Notes under the pieces: generated by a model
The model's database searches: none
Seen by the model: the letters and a program-made list of their open reading frames with translations, nothing else
What the model was told of the DNA's origin: nothing
Shown here: one piece after another, positions 34,361 through 45,746 of the stretch
Layout of the letters: each line of letters starts with the position of its first letter
Numbering within the stretch: the first letter of the stretch is position 1
From: Blastomyces gilchristii SLH14081
Taxonomy: Eukaryota; Ascomycota; Eurotiomycetes; Onygenales; Ajellomycetaceae
Reading direction: 5' to 3'
DNA length: 64,000 nucleotides
NCBI RefSeq assembly: GCF_000003855.2
Contig: NW_003101679.1
Location: forward strand, 1,277,062-1,341,061
Position numbers and translations under genes: made by a program

Positions 34361-35748
34361 TCACTCCACAGCGTCCTCTAAAATTCTCTGTCTATCAAGT
34401 TCCATGCCCACACTTTGATCCTCTCCATTTACCTCATTCACAGCACCACCAATTGCATCATTTTTCGATTCACTCTCGACTCCCTGAGTCTCATGTCGAG
34501 TGTCACGTGGAGCTGATTTGGTTATAGCTGGATCACGTTCATTGCCTGCGGTTCCCGCGCCTTCATCTGTTGTTAGAGCGGTTTCGGAATGAGCCACCTG
34601 CACCATTTGTTGCGTTTTTCTGCGAGCATTGGCAATGAGTGCCTTATAGTCGTCACCATACGTTGTCGTCCAAGCGGAGGCATCGAAATCCTTGCGCATT
34701 ACTGAAGATGTTGAGATACCAGCAGTTGGTGCCTGACCACCCTGTGTCCGCTCCCAGATATCGAGTTCCCGTAATAGCTCCCGTTTCGATTTAGGTACCT
34801 TGGAATCACAGTTTGCATTCCATATATTCATCCACTCCGTGTGCCTCTTTTGTAACAAGGGTTTAGGACCCCAGTCGGCAATTCCTAGCTCCTTGAGCTT
34901 TCGCCGCAGAACTGTGTCCTTCAGGAGCGAGTAGTTTAATGTCGGGAGGCGTTTTGGGGTATTTGTTGGAGCATGACTTCGTAAAGGTCTTAGGTTATAT
35001 TAGTAACGATTATCATATCTCTCATTCCTAATTCGAAAATTGCTTAACATACCCAAATGATACGGACGGCTTCGGTGGATCTGAGGAGCCAGTGCAACTA
35101 TCCAAATGGGCGAATACAGCCTCATTTTTCATTCTCCGCTGGCAGACTGGGCATGCAACAAGGGCATCATCTAGATGTATTTAGCTTGTGCAGAAAACAG
35201 ACGTCGCGAAAAGTGAGAGGAATACCTCGTTCCAAATCCTCATCCTCCGTATCTTCAATAACCTCCACCTGTGTTTGCAGACCTTTATCCTCCGATCTTC
35301 TACTTTGTGAACGTGTTCTCCGGCCCTTAGCACGGGTCGCTGCATTGCCATTCTCCGGCGCAGATACCCCTGAATCTATCTTCCGCTTCTTCGCTGCAGG
35401 CAGTTGGAGGTCTTCCTCCGGCTCATCCGTTCTCACAGTGGCAGTTCTCGCAAACTCCAAAACGCTAGGTCTTGCCAGCTTAAAAGAGTCTACCATCTCC
35501 TGCATCGCCCAGTCCCTTCGCAGCTTGAGTTCCTGATCCGCGGTCCTGCAGGCGGGACATTTCCCCTCCGTACTTAGACATCGGCGTATACATAGAGAGC
35601 AGAAGGTATGTGAACAAGAGGTGATGACGGGATTATCGAAGAAGTCTTTGCATACTTGACATCGTAGGGCGGATTCTACACGGGCGAGCTGGGAGAGGGG
35701 CGTGCCGAGCCAATCTGTCGAGTCCGTGATGTCGTAGGCATGATCCAT
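34361..35748 (-). CDS. RAD18: Postreplication repair E3 ubiquitin ligase Rad18
   Basis: Rad18, with Rad6, monoubiquitylates PCNA at stalled forks. Exons 35748-35226, 35170-35053 and 34988-34361 encode 422 residues. The RING has all eight ligands: C30, C33, C45, H47, C50, C53, C64, C67. A basic Arg/Ser-rich linker with KKRK (nuclear signal) follows, then a UBZ4-type finger with C181, C184, H196, C200 and the SAP DNA-binding segment SLLKDTVLRRKLKELGIADW. The tail (about 290-422) is polar. The ligands are intact, so the protein should be active. It is divergent from POL32 over a 319-bp spacer with two MCB boxes, and convergent with CHM7 (127 bp between stop codons). Confidence 0.95.
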
Positions 35749-36067
35749 TTACACTGAAGTTTCGTGTACGGAGAGAAGGGTGGTGAAATTGAGAGTAAAG
35801 GGGAAGAAAGGGGTATTCAAACATAAAGGAGTACCGTTGTTTCTTTAACTAATATATATGATCTTGCAGCTGTAAAGTACTCATATTGCGGCCAAATCTC
35901 TCGTCTCCAAACCTCGTGAAGAAGAGTCCGAGTTCATCATCAAAGCTTGATGACTAAGACGCGTTAATTGATCACGCTCCCACGCGTTGACGACAAGCTG
36001 CAGCATCTACCAAGAGGCTTCAAAGTACGGAGTAATCGAGACATAAGCTTGAGATATATAATTCACG
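35749..36067. promoter_or_regulatory. Shared divergent promoter of RAD18 and POL32 with two MCB boxes
   Basis: ACGCGT, the MluI cell-cycle box bound by MBF (Mbp1/Swi6) in yeasts, occurs at 35959-35964 and 35982-35987, 23 bp apart and between the two start codons. The copies lie about 85-110 bp from the POL32 start and 210-240 bp from the RAD18 start. A TACGGAGTA motif is at 36026-36034. Both genes act in S phase, so G1/S control is a reasonable inference. Confidence 0.65.
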
Positions 36068-37998
36068 ATGGCTGCCAATTATAAAAGATACCTTGCCGAA
36101 AAGGTTCTTAATGAGCAAGAGATTGTAAGCAACCTACAAGCATATATCGTGCGGTTTACACACGCTAATCCTTCCCCATAGGTTACCTACCGCTCGCTGA
36201 GCAGAGCTCTAAAAGTCCATTCCAACTTAGCCAAACAGTACGGAGGTTTCAAATATCTTTCTGATCAGTGGGAACAAAATGTGCTAACCCATCTTCTGAA
36301 GGATGCTTTCTGAATTCCACCGCGTTGAGAACTCCAAAAAACCCCAAAGTGTCAATGCAACTTATCTCATCACTGGCACTCAAGCTCCTACGCAGCAACA
36401 TGCGCTCAAGGGCCACATCAGGGATGGCGACGATGAGATTATGCAAAGCAGTCCCTTCATGAGCAGCCAGGTGGCACAGCAAGAAGATAATGATGAGAAC
36501 GATGATATCCCAACGACTACGATAACTTTGGTGCGCGAGGAAGACTTGCTCGGTATTCTCAAATTTTAATTAAATTCTCACCTTATTTGCTCGGACAATG
36601 ACCTAATATCTTGCTATAGAAGCCAAGAGCCTGCATCAAACAATATTCTCAATTTTTATGTATAGCGTTGAGCCCACCCGTCTGCAGGACTTAAATGTTC
36701 TAAGCGACATTGGACATGATATACTGCAGCCCCAGCCAGAAGATCCCCTCGAGCACGGTAAACAGTACGGCATGATCCTCAATAGAAACGTCAAGGTAGG
36801 AACCCAAGGCCAACGAGTCTCGCTCAATTTTTGGATATGCTAACCAACGGTCGAAAATCTAAAAGCGGCGATCGGGACTTCCACCAGCGCCCCCACCACC
36901 TGTTCCTATCGAAACAGTCAAAAAACCAAAGCCGGCCAAAACAGATGAAGCACCCAAGACCATCAAAGTCGAGGAACCTCCTCAGTCACAAGCTAAAAAT
37001 CAAGCTCCTCAAGCATCATCTATAGCATCTTCACGGCCATCCAATCGTAGTCACGGTCAAGGTGGAACGGCTGATAAACCCAGTTCTCTAAAACGAGACA
37101 CTTCGAATATATTCAAGGCTTTTGCCAAGTCGAAGCCCAAAGTCAAGAAAGATACACCTGAAAGATCGAGCGGTCCTGACGTAGAATCGGTATGTCCAAA
37201 ACATCACTCTCAATTGTCTTGTCAGAGTAAATACTGATTTATATGAGTAGGCTGAACCCAGTGACCCTGAAGATGGTATGATACCTTTACGTATTACTCC
37301 TTTTTCTTTCATTTTCCTTGCTCATAATATTCTAGTTGCTCTCGATGATTCATCGGAAGAAGAGCGAGAGGACCTATTCCTTGACACAGGGACGAGAACC
37401 AGCAACTCGAAGAGGGAGGCAAGGAAGGAGAGAGAAGAGAAGCTTCGGAAAATGATGGAAGGTATATTTTCCAGTGACTCTGGGAATACGTTACAGATCA
37501 CTTCGCTGTGGGCTGACTTGTCACAAACAACAAAAGATGAAGAAATGACAGATGCGCCAGAACCATTCACCACGGAAGAGCCAGAGTCTGCCGAAGCCTC
37601 GCAGCCCGAAGAAGCACCGAAGCCCGAGCCTGATGAGGAAGCGAGCGCTCGGAAGGGCCGACGGAGAGGGAGACGACAAGTGATGAAAAAGATGACGATA
37701 AAAGATGCAGAAGGATATCTCGGTACGTACAATTATTTTGCTCCTTCTCCTTCTCTTTTCTAGCACATACGAAACATGATAGGCCAGCAGCTCACACTCC
37801 CTTTTCTTGTTTTCCAATTGCACAGTAACGAAAGAGGAACCTGTCTGGGAATCATTTTCAGAAGACGAAGCACCACCACCGGCGAAAAGAAAGCAGGCCA
37901 TCTCGGTGACTCCAAAGTCTTCTAGTCATAAGGGAACCCAGAAAACGGGTCAGGGTCAGGGTAACATTATGTCGTTCTTTGGCAGAAAACAGCCTTAA
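36068..37998 (+). CDS. POL32: DNA polymerase delta subunit Pol32 (POLD3/Cdc27)
   Basis: Pol32 is the non-catalytic subunit of DNA polymerases delta and zeta that tethers them to PCNA. Eight exons (36068-36124, 36182-36237, 36302-36552, 36620-36795, 36866-37189, 37251-37275, 37336-37722, 37826-37998) give 482 residues; one exon is only 25 nt. The N-terminus has VTYRSLSRALKVHSNLAKQ, the Cdc27 fold; the middle is Pro/Lys-rich and disordered with an acidic run. The segment VTKEEPVWESFSEDE and the C-terminal PIP box QGNIMSFF (470-477) are diagnostic. Every intron keeps frame. It shares a promoter with RAD18. Confidence 0.95.
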
Positions 37999-40076
37999 TA
38001 GATTTCTCCACAATGGATGATCGCTTTCGTCTCCAGCGGTAGCAGGCCCAAAGTTATGAATGTAACATCAACCACTTAGCATCTTTCTACGTCAGATTCT
38101 TTTTTGGATTCTATTATATTCCCGTACTTATTGCCCGATTCCTTAATGCCTTTGACATCATTCTCTCCCCGGGCGATCTATATGTGACACAGTATGTGAC
38201 ACAGTATGTAGGGTAAACCCATAACCATAAGAAAAAAAAGAGTAAGCAAGCCTCGAAGGAGAAGCCCGAAGCCAATAAAATCATCATGATGATCGGGGAA
38301 AAAGGTCGGAAACTTGACATGGTAACCTTCAAGGAGAAAGGAGCAGCACCGAAGTCACTCACTAGGTTACACTCACAGGGATGGAAATACCAGATAAGCT
38401 TTTTCCCGCAAACCGATCCACCCACCAAGCCACCAAATGACAGGGAAGTTCATTTTCAAAGCAAGGGTAACGTCCGTTCCTCTTTCGGCCACGGAACTGG
38501 GATTGTCAGATGGGTATTTTATACCAGGGTTACAATGAACATACACCATTGATACTGGTTGTATTAGTAATTGAGACCTTCTCATTGAAGGTTGTATGAA
38601 ATAGAAACACACATTGAAAGGGGTGGAGAGATCTGTGGAGCTCATTCTCTTAAAGCCAAGACTGACTAAACCATATAGTTACAGTAACTAATACTACAGT
38701 AGCGGGTATTTATTACTATTTTCAGACAGGCACAGGATCAGGGGACTCAAATGAAATGCTTGATAGAAAGGTCGCACTTAAGAATTCATATCACCATTGA
38801 AGTATGCACTGTGCTGTGTTGTTAGTTAGTAGGGACAGAGAAGTGAATCTATCAGAGAGTGATGATGGGTCTGTCAAATGATAACATTCATTCATGTACA
38901 TGTACCTAGTGAGTTTGATAAGGCAGATGAGGTACATGAAACCAACCGCAGAATATACTGAAGGTAGTGAATGTGGAAGGTGCTCTCCACCACCACCTGG
39001 GCATGTGTCATTCTCGATGTAGTGTGGAAGCATCCGCAGTACTCCGTACCTGGGATTGGGAAATTATTTAAGAGCCGCATTGAAATCATATAAACCCCCC
39101 CCCCCCCCCCTTTCTCTTCCTCTCTCCTTCTGTCTTTTTCCTCTTTCTCCTATTTCGCCCTCGATTTCTTCCATTTCTCTTGTTGCTTCCTTTTTTTTTT
39201 CTCATTTCCTCCTTGTCCTGAGGTCCCTCCACTTTAATCCCACAAGCCCACAAGTGTCGTGGTGAATGAAAACCATATCTCCAAAACGTGGGCATTTGTA
39301 GGACATCCACCAACTACAAGAAAGAAGAAAGAAGCTGTATTTCCGTGAAAGGGGAGCTACCTATGGCTGTACTGTACGGAGTACATCCGACTAAACCGCA
39401 GATCAGCACTCTCTAATATCTATATCACATAATAAGAGGGAATGTGTAAATTACGAAGGAATGAGAAGGAAAGATATAAGTTGCACTGTACTCTTTACCT
39501 AGGTAGTATTTAAAAAGGCTGGAGATCTAGTGCTTGGCAGATCAGGTCGGGTTTCACCGAAACGCAACGGAATGGATCAGAACTCCCAGTTGTTGGGAAG
39601 AAGCTATTTAATAAATACCTTGGCTGGAAATCCGGGGGAAGTCATATAAATATTTAGTCGTAGCTTCCGTCGTGGATTGTCGTCCAAGCTTGGGCTGTTA
39701 TTATTTAGCTTTGCATAAAACCATATGATCTCCCCACTGGCGCGTTCCGGGAGGGGGATGGACCAAGGGTTACACCTGGGCATCGCGTGTGAGTCTCTTG
39801 GTTAGCTCTCTCCACACTTTTTCGACGCAAAATCAACCCTGGAATCCTGGTGTGGAGTGGATGGGAAGTAACTTGGAGTCCTGAGTAAATACATGGCTGG
39901 ACATTTCTGGCGCGTGAAAGGCCGAACTGGGGTTTACATGTCCTTGAATGCAATAAGAACAAGCAGCCCACGCATTTCTACAAGCCCAGCTTAAACAAGT
40001 TGCCTATCACGTCACCTATCTCGTTGCAATATCGAGTAACTCTGACTAGCTCGTGCATGCTCGGCAGCTTGCAAGC
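37999..40076. other. 2.1-kb intergenic region upstream of the GH125 gene
   Basis: No gene recognised; short open frames here are unsupported. It contains a tandem 12-bp repeat TATGTGACACAG (38181-38204), a 16-base C run (39095-39110) leading into a C/T-rich tract to about 39225, and two copies of TACTCCGTA/TACGGAGTA (39040-39048 and 39375-39383). The C/T-rich tract, about 850-980 bp before the start codon, may belong to the promoter. Confidence 0.5.
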
Positions 40077-41907
40077 ATGAAAATCCTTCCCCAGACAGCT
40101 GCGGTGCTTGCTGCCCTCGCGGGCAACACTGGGTCTAACCCTCAGGATGATCCCGCATCGCTCGCGGAAGCTTGCCCTGACTTCCTCGAGTACTCTCAGG
40201 TTAAACAGTGAGCGCCCGTTTACTGAACTTCGTCGTTCCTTAAGAGATAAGAAAACTGTGCGCACGTTCGAATGGTTTTTTACTGATCCATGGATGATTC
40301 TCTTTATGCAGTGGCCCGTACTCCGAAGGCCCTCTCAAGCTCTCCTTCCAACGGCCTGCTGAGCCATGTCGAACCTTCTCATCACCGCTCGTTGAAAAGG
40401 TCATCGAGGATGTGACATCCCGCATGGTCGACAAGGACCTTGCCCAACTCTTTCGGAATGCATTCCCCAATACCGTGGATACCACTGTCCGATGGCATGT
40501 GTCCGGGAAGGAGCGGCGATCCAAAAAATCGAAACAACATCCGCAAGATGAAGCCTGGCAGGGGCCGCAGTCCTTCATTGTCACAGGCGATATCAATGCG
40601 GAATGGCTGCGCGACTCGACAAACCAACTTTCGCCGTATCAAGCCCTCGCGAATAAAGATCCCAAAATCAAGGCCCTTATCTTGGGCGCCATCAACACCC
40701 AGGTTGAATTCGTCCTTCAATCTCCCTACTGCAATGCGTTCCAGCCGCCCCCTCCAAGTGGCCTCGCTCCCATCCCCCCAACCCAGGAAGACACCGTTCA
40801 CCCCGCCTATGAAGAATCCGTTGTCTTCGAATGCAAATACGAGCTCGATTCCCTAGCCAATTTCCTCGCGCTAGGAAACAAGTTCTACGCCGAAACCAAA
40901 TCCACAGACTTTGTCTCTGATAGATGGTACCAGGCCGTGCATACTGTCCTTCAAGTTATCCAGGAACAATCCGAACCTACTTTTGACGAACAGGGCCAGT
41001 ACTTCCGCAACGAATACACATTCACGCGCATGACCAACGTAGGAACCGAAACCTTGAATCTGGGCGGCATTGGGAACCCCCTAAACAACGCCACGGGCCT
41101 TGTCCGCAGCGCCTTCCGCCCCAGTGATGACGCCAGTACCTTCGGCTTCCTCATCCCCGCCAACGCCCAGATGGCGGTCGAGCTGAAGCGGACGGCGAAA
41201 ACCATCAAAGCCGCCGGCGGGCCTCACAACCTCATCAAGAAGCTGGAGGATAGAGCAAACATTATCGAGCAGGGTATCCGCGAGCATGGGGTTGTGTTGC
41301 ACAAGAAGTTTGGGGAGGTATACGCGTTTGAGGTTGATGGGTATGGCTCGCGTTTACTCATGGACGACGCCAATCTCCCCTCCCTCCTCGCTTTGCCTCT
41401 TCTCGGCTTCGTCGACAAGCACGATAAAATCTACCAGAACACGCGCAAGATGATATTGTCCAAGGCAGGAAATCCGTACTATCTGACTGGCTCGGCATTC
41501 CATGGCATCGGTGGCCCTCACAGTAAGCTTATGATTTCTCGAGACTTTGGACATCTCCCTCTTCACTTTTTTCGGAGATTTCTTCTGTTGAAAAATATAT
41601 CTAAATCTAAATCTAAATCTAATCCTTCCCAGTCGGCGTTGAAAACGCATGGCCCATGTCCGTCCTCGTCCGCGCCCACACATCCGACGACGACGATGAA
41701 ATCCTCGAATCTATCAACATGGTCCGCGACGCGAGTCTGCTCGGCCTCATCCACGAGAGCGTCAACGTCAACAATGTCGCCGATTACACGCGTAGCTGGT
41801 TCGCGTGGGCGAACAGTGTGTTTGCCCAAACTATCCTAGACCTTGCGGTAAGGAAACCGCATCTTATCTTCGAGAAGGGGGCCGCGCCGTATATAGTTGG
41901 GGAGTGA
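40077..41907 (+). CDS. Glycoside hydrolase family 125 exo-alpha-1,6-mannosidase, secreted or secretory pathway
   Basis: GH125 enzymes remove terminal alpha-1,6-mannose; fission yeast Mug157 is in this family. Exons 40077-40207, 40312-41522 and 41633-41907 give 538 residues. A short hydrophobic N-terminus (about 1-20) looks like a signal peptide. Family blocks run the length: FIVTGDINAEWLRDSTNQL, SPYCNAFQPPPPSGL, FECKYELDSLANFLAL, FRPSDDASTFGFLIPANA, DDANLPSLLALP and a C-terminal ADYTRSWFAWANSVFAQ with the last GE. The acidic residues of GDINAEWLRDS and the RPSDD motif match the conserved active-site regions. An upstream in-frame ATG is closed by a stop, which supports this start. A G run follows the stop by 16 bp. 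Confidence 0.93.
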
Positions 41908-42370
41908 GATGAAATGGATGGTTGGGGGGGGGGGGGGTGCAAGATAATTTTGCAGTTTTTACTGTTGGGAATTTTGTAATTAGATATAGTTTTATTTATG
42001 ATATATATCACCTACGCTTTTGTTTCTTTTTTGGTTAGCTAGTAAGTGACATAAGAGACTTCTGTTTACATTTTTATGGCCCAAATATGCAATTTTCCTT
42101 ACTGGTGAAAAATAAATAAATACAATAAATAAATAACTCTTGAATTCTGATAATCGTTGAACAAAAGGGAATAAGTAGAAATCATTTAACTGGCAGGAGG
42201 AGCATGTAGTGAGCCAAAAATATTTTGATGGCTGAGAATGCACGGACCACCTGGGCCTCTCCGCAACAAAGCAGTGATATTAGGGAAAAAATAAAACCTA
42301 AAAAACATCAGTGCAAACATTCTGCACTCCTTTCTACTCTGCAGTCGCAGAACACCACACGAAAATAATC
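41908..42370. other. Intergenic spacer, GH125 to ESF2
   Basis: Contains a 14-base G run at 41924-41937 and otherwise AT-rich sequence. No gene seen. The ESF2 promoter should lie at its right end. Confidence 0.5.
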
Positions 42371-43576
42371 ATGAAGGTCCGAAAAAGGAACGAATATTTG
42401 GATATAGAATCCAGTGGTGGGGAAGAGAGTGACGGCGGGTACGATTCTGAAGCTGTGCTAGAAGCTAAAGGCAAGGGGAAAGGGAAGGGGAAGGTGACTG
42501 GACGAGCGACGAAAAGGCGGAAGCTGTCTCTATCTGCATCAGAATCTGCGTTAGCGGATGAGGGTGGGGTTGGTATCGTTAACGGCCGGGGTTCTAAGGG
42601 CGGGCGGGATGCCGGGGTTCTTTCTGCGGAAGATGAGGAGGATAGGGATGAGGACGAAGTTATGGATAATGCGGATACCGATGACGAAGAAGAGAACGGT
42701 GATGGAGAAAAAGATGAAGGAAGCAGGGGGGAGGAGGAGGAGGAGGAGGAGGAGGGATACCAAGAATACGATTCGCAATCAGATCAGAAACCCACCTCAT
42801 CGACATCCTCCACCGCCCCCACCACGAAGTCCAAGCCTCTTAAACCCAAGGAGACCCGCAAGAAAAACAAAACCGGCGTCATCTACTTCTCCTCCCTCCC
42901 CCCCTACCTCAAACCCTCCGCTCTCAAATCCCTCCTAACCCAACGCGGCTTCAGCCCCATCACAAAAATCTTCCTCTCCCCCTACGTCCCACCCAACGCC
43001 TCCTCGTCCACCACCACCGGCAAAAGAGCAAGCAGCAACCGCCGCCGCACATACACAGACGGCTGGGTCGAATTTGCCTCCAAGCGCACCGCGAAGATAT
43101 GCGCCGAGACCCTCAATGCGACCATCGTCGGCGGCAAGAAGGGCGGCTGGTACCATGACGACGTGTGGAACATTAAATATCTGAGGGGGTTTAAGTGGGC
43201 GGATTTGATGGAGCAGGTGCAGCGGGAGAGGGCGGAGAGGGAGGCGAGGAGGCGGATTGAGGATGCGCGGGCGAGGAGGGAGGAGAAGGCGTTTTTGGCT
43301 GGGGTGGAGAGGGGGAAGGTTGTTGAGGGGATTCGGAGGAAGAGGGCGGAGAAGGCGAAGGGGAAGGGGAAGGAGGTGGTGGAAGGAGAAAAGGCTGCGG
43401 GTGGGAATGTAGATGGGGTTGGGGCTGGGGAGGAGAAGGGTTTTAAGGCCAAGGCTGGTTTGGATGTTCGGAGGGTGTTTAGGCAGAACGAGGTGCTGGG
43501 TAGTGGGAAGGCGAGGGATAGGGGGGAGAAGGCATTGGATGCGGATGCGAAGAGGGTGTTGGGGAAGATCTTCTAA
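42371..43576 (+). CDS. ESF2: Pre-rRNA processing factor Esf2 (ABT1 family)
   Basis: Esf2 is a nucleolar RNA-binding protein of the small-subunit processome that stimulates Dbp8 and is needed for 18S rRNA. The gene is one exon of 401 residues. I start at MKVRKRNEY (42371) rather than the in-frame ATG 60 bp upstream, because the family begins with this basic segment. Residues 1-170 are acidic and Lys/Gly-rich with a poly-Glu run. The RRM follows: [20 protein letters not shown], then [21 protein letters not shown] and the Esf2 signature [20 protein letters not shown]. The tail is a charged helix rich in Arg and Glu. It converges on NMD3, 246 bp away, another ribosome-assembly gene. Confidence 0.92.
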   Translation: MKVRKRNEYLDIESSGGEESDGGYDSEAVLEAKGKGKGKGKVTGRATKRRKLSLSASESALADEGGVGIVNGRGSKGGRDAGVLSAEDEEDRDEDEVMDNADTDDEEENGDGEKDEGSRGEEEEEEEEGYQEYDSQSDQKPTSSTSSTAPTTKSKPLKPKETRKKNKTGVIYFSSLPPYLKPSALKSLLTQRGFSPITKIFLSPYVPPNASSSTTTGKRASSNRRRTYTDGWVEFASKRTAKICAETLNATIVGGKKGGWYHDDVWNIKYLRGFKWADLMEQVQRERAEREARRRIEDARARREEKAFLAGVERGKVVEGIRRKRAEKAKGKGKEVVEGEKAAGGNVDGVGAGEEKGFKAKAGLDVRRVFRQNEVLGSGKARDRGEKALDADAKRVLGKIF

Positions 43577-43822
43577 GGGTGGTCATTCTCTCTTATGCTT
43601 ATAGATATTATTTATACACTCGAGGACAAGATTCGTTTGCGTCTACATCAGTTAACCCTTTATCCAAATAAAGAAACTGCCACAGTTCCGTGATTCTTGA
43701 ATACTTTATATATATATATTTTTTTAAATCACATCTACCCTCATAGTAACGCCAATGGCCCCATCATAAATGCAAAATATTAGTCATGGCTATAAAGAAA
43801 AGCAGAACAGGCAAAACCTGTC

Positions 43823-45472
43823 TTAACCGTTCACGTTCAATTCCTCAAAATCGTCAAGAAGCTCATCCATGTTTATCTTAGGGATGCCATCATCATCGTC
43901 ATCCTCGTCATCTTCCTCCACAACACTCATCGCATCTTTATCGACACCATCCATACGCTCAGCATCAGCTTTCGCCTTTTTGGCTTTGTAAAGCGCAAAG
44001 GTGCTTCTCAACTCCTTATCCTCCTCGACATCCCGCAAGAACATCTCGAAATCTTCCTCCGCACGATCTCTCTCTTGTTTCCGTGATGAGGCGGCAGCCT
44101 CCTCTTCCTCGCGGTTCATACGCTTGAGGCGCCAGTTTCTCTTGGGCTTCTTCTTCCTGGGATAGTGCTTCCTCACGAGAATCACGTCGGGGATCGTAGA
44201 ACTATATGTATGGCTTTGTTCCAAAGCCTCGTAGTTGGCGTCGTTGAAATTTGACCCCGACAACAGATAACCCTTCACAGAATCCCCGACATGAAGGACG
44301 CCACCAAGGTGCGTTCTAGTGAAATAAGTAGTGTCGTTCACTCCGAGGTCGGACGCCCGTGCGACGGTGACTTCAGCGAGATGGAAGTGGCCAACTGATC
44401 GACCAGCAGGTTCGATATCCATAACAATGAATTCAACAAGTTCTTGGACATCTGCCACGCCTTTGAACGGAGTTCTCCAGTATATTGGGGAAGGGATGTC
44501 GGCCGTTTGAAGGGTAGCTGGATCCAACAAACTAATCGAAGTTCCCACACGATAACACAGAGTAAGAGGATGGATGTTACCCAAGGATTTGGCTAGCGAT
44601 ATGGGGAGGGCGACCAGGTCGTCTTTGCAAATAGGTACCAGGTAAACGGAATAGGAGATTTTGTAAGATTTGGTCGACGTGTGAACGTCCATGGAAATGA
44701 GCTCTTGCGATTTCTTGACTCGAGTTGGAGCAACAGAAGATAAGAAATCCACCATCTTCTCTGCGTGGTTTCGTTGTGAGAAAAAGAAGTCCAGGCCATC
44801 CTTGGCTTCCTTGATGTTAATCGTATCCTTGTGGGCGTTATGTTTTAGAATCAACTGTTCTAGGTACAAGAACGTTCGTTTGTGAGGGACTTTTTGCCGG
44901 ACTTGCACAGCCGCTCTCCAGGTATTAGGGGTATACGATTTGGCACACTCGGAGCATTGTTGAGACGCCACCACATATTCTACCTCAAAGGTCTGCTGCA
45001 GAATGGTCCCTTCGAAGGCCTCTTGCTGAACTGTAATTTTGACCTTAATTCGTTTAGAATGAGGTTCTGTCCATATGAATCCGGCGTCGATAATGCGAAC
45101 TTTGCCCAAACCACGCAGTTTTCGGAGACATAGCGCAAGTAATTCCCTCGACTCGAGGGTAGCACTTATCCACTGGGAAGGTGGCTGTAGCCAACGTTCG
45201 CAGTCCTTACAACAGTGCAGTGTGGCTTCTCGCTGTATTCCTTGTGATATGTCAACTGTAAGCTTCACACAATCTTCACAAAGGGCGCCTGCAGAAGTTG
45301 TCCCATCGATAGGAGCACCGCAGTTACAACATAGGATCCTAAATAATTTGTTAGATAATTTCTTTCTCGGTAAGTCAAGACAGGCGGTTGGAAGTGCTCA
45401 CGTTGCTGTTTGTTGCTGCGGTTTGTATGCAACCTGCTGCATGGGCATCGGGGAATCCAAGTCCATCGACAT
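43823..45472 (-). CDS. NMD3: 60S ribosomal export adapter Nmd3
   Basis: Nmd3 binds pre-60S subunits and carries the leucine-rich signal that Crm1 recognises for nuclear export. Exons 45472-45402 and 45338-43823 give 528 residues with one 63-nt intron. Zinc-binding Cys pairs lie at ILCCNCGAPI, LCEDC, CCKDCERW and QCSECAKSY. The Nmd3 core follows with TEPHSKRIKVKITVQQEAF and DGLDFFFSQRNHAEKMVDFL. The C-terminus is strongly acidic (EEDDEDDDDD) and ends with a hydrophobic NES-like INMDELLDDFEEL. Met1 and Met3 are both possible starts. Divergent from ATP25 (274 bp). Confidence 0.96.
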
Positions 45473-45746
45473 GATGGTAGATAAAATGGGAAACTGAGAT
45501 AACTCTAGTATTTCGAGCGAGTGTTGTAAAGTAGAACGGATGTCATCGCAAAATATCAAAAAGCATTTTGCCCCTCTAGAATCTCATAAAGTAGATTATT
45601 AATGGGCCTCGTCTCGGATTTACATTTAACCGACATCCTCAACACGGCAACCATTTTTTTTGATTCTTCTTCCTTCTTCCTCTTGCTAACGGACAAGCAG
45701 TATTTGCACCTATCGGCCCAATTTGCGGGCAATTGTCATATTCACA

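Noticed and set aside
40240..41829. Long antisense open frames opposite the GH125 gene
   Set aside because: They are mirror frames of a GC-biased coding region; the plus-strand frame matches GH125 along its full length.
42311..42370. Upstream start for ESF2
   Set aside because: The extra 20 residues are unlike the family and lack basic character; the second ATG begins the conserved MKVRKRNEY stretch.
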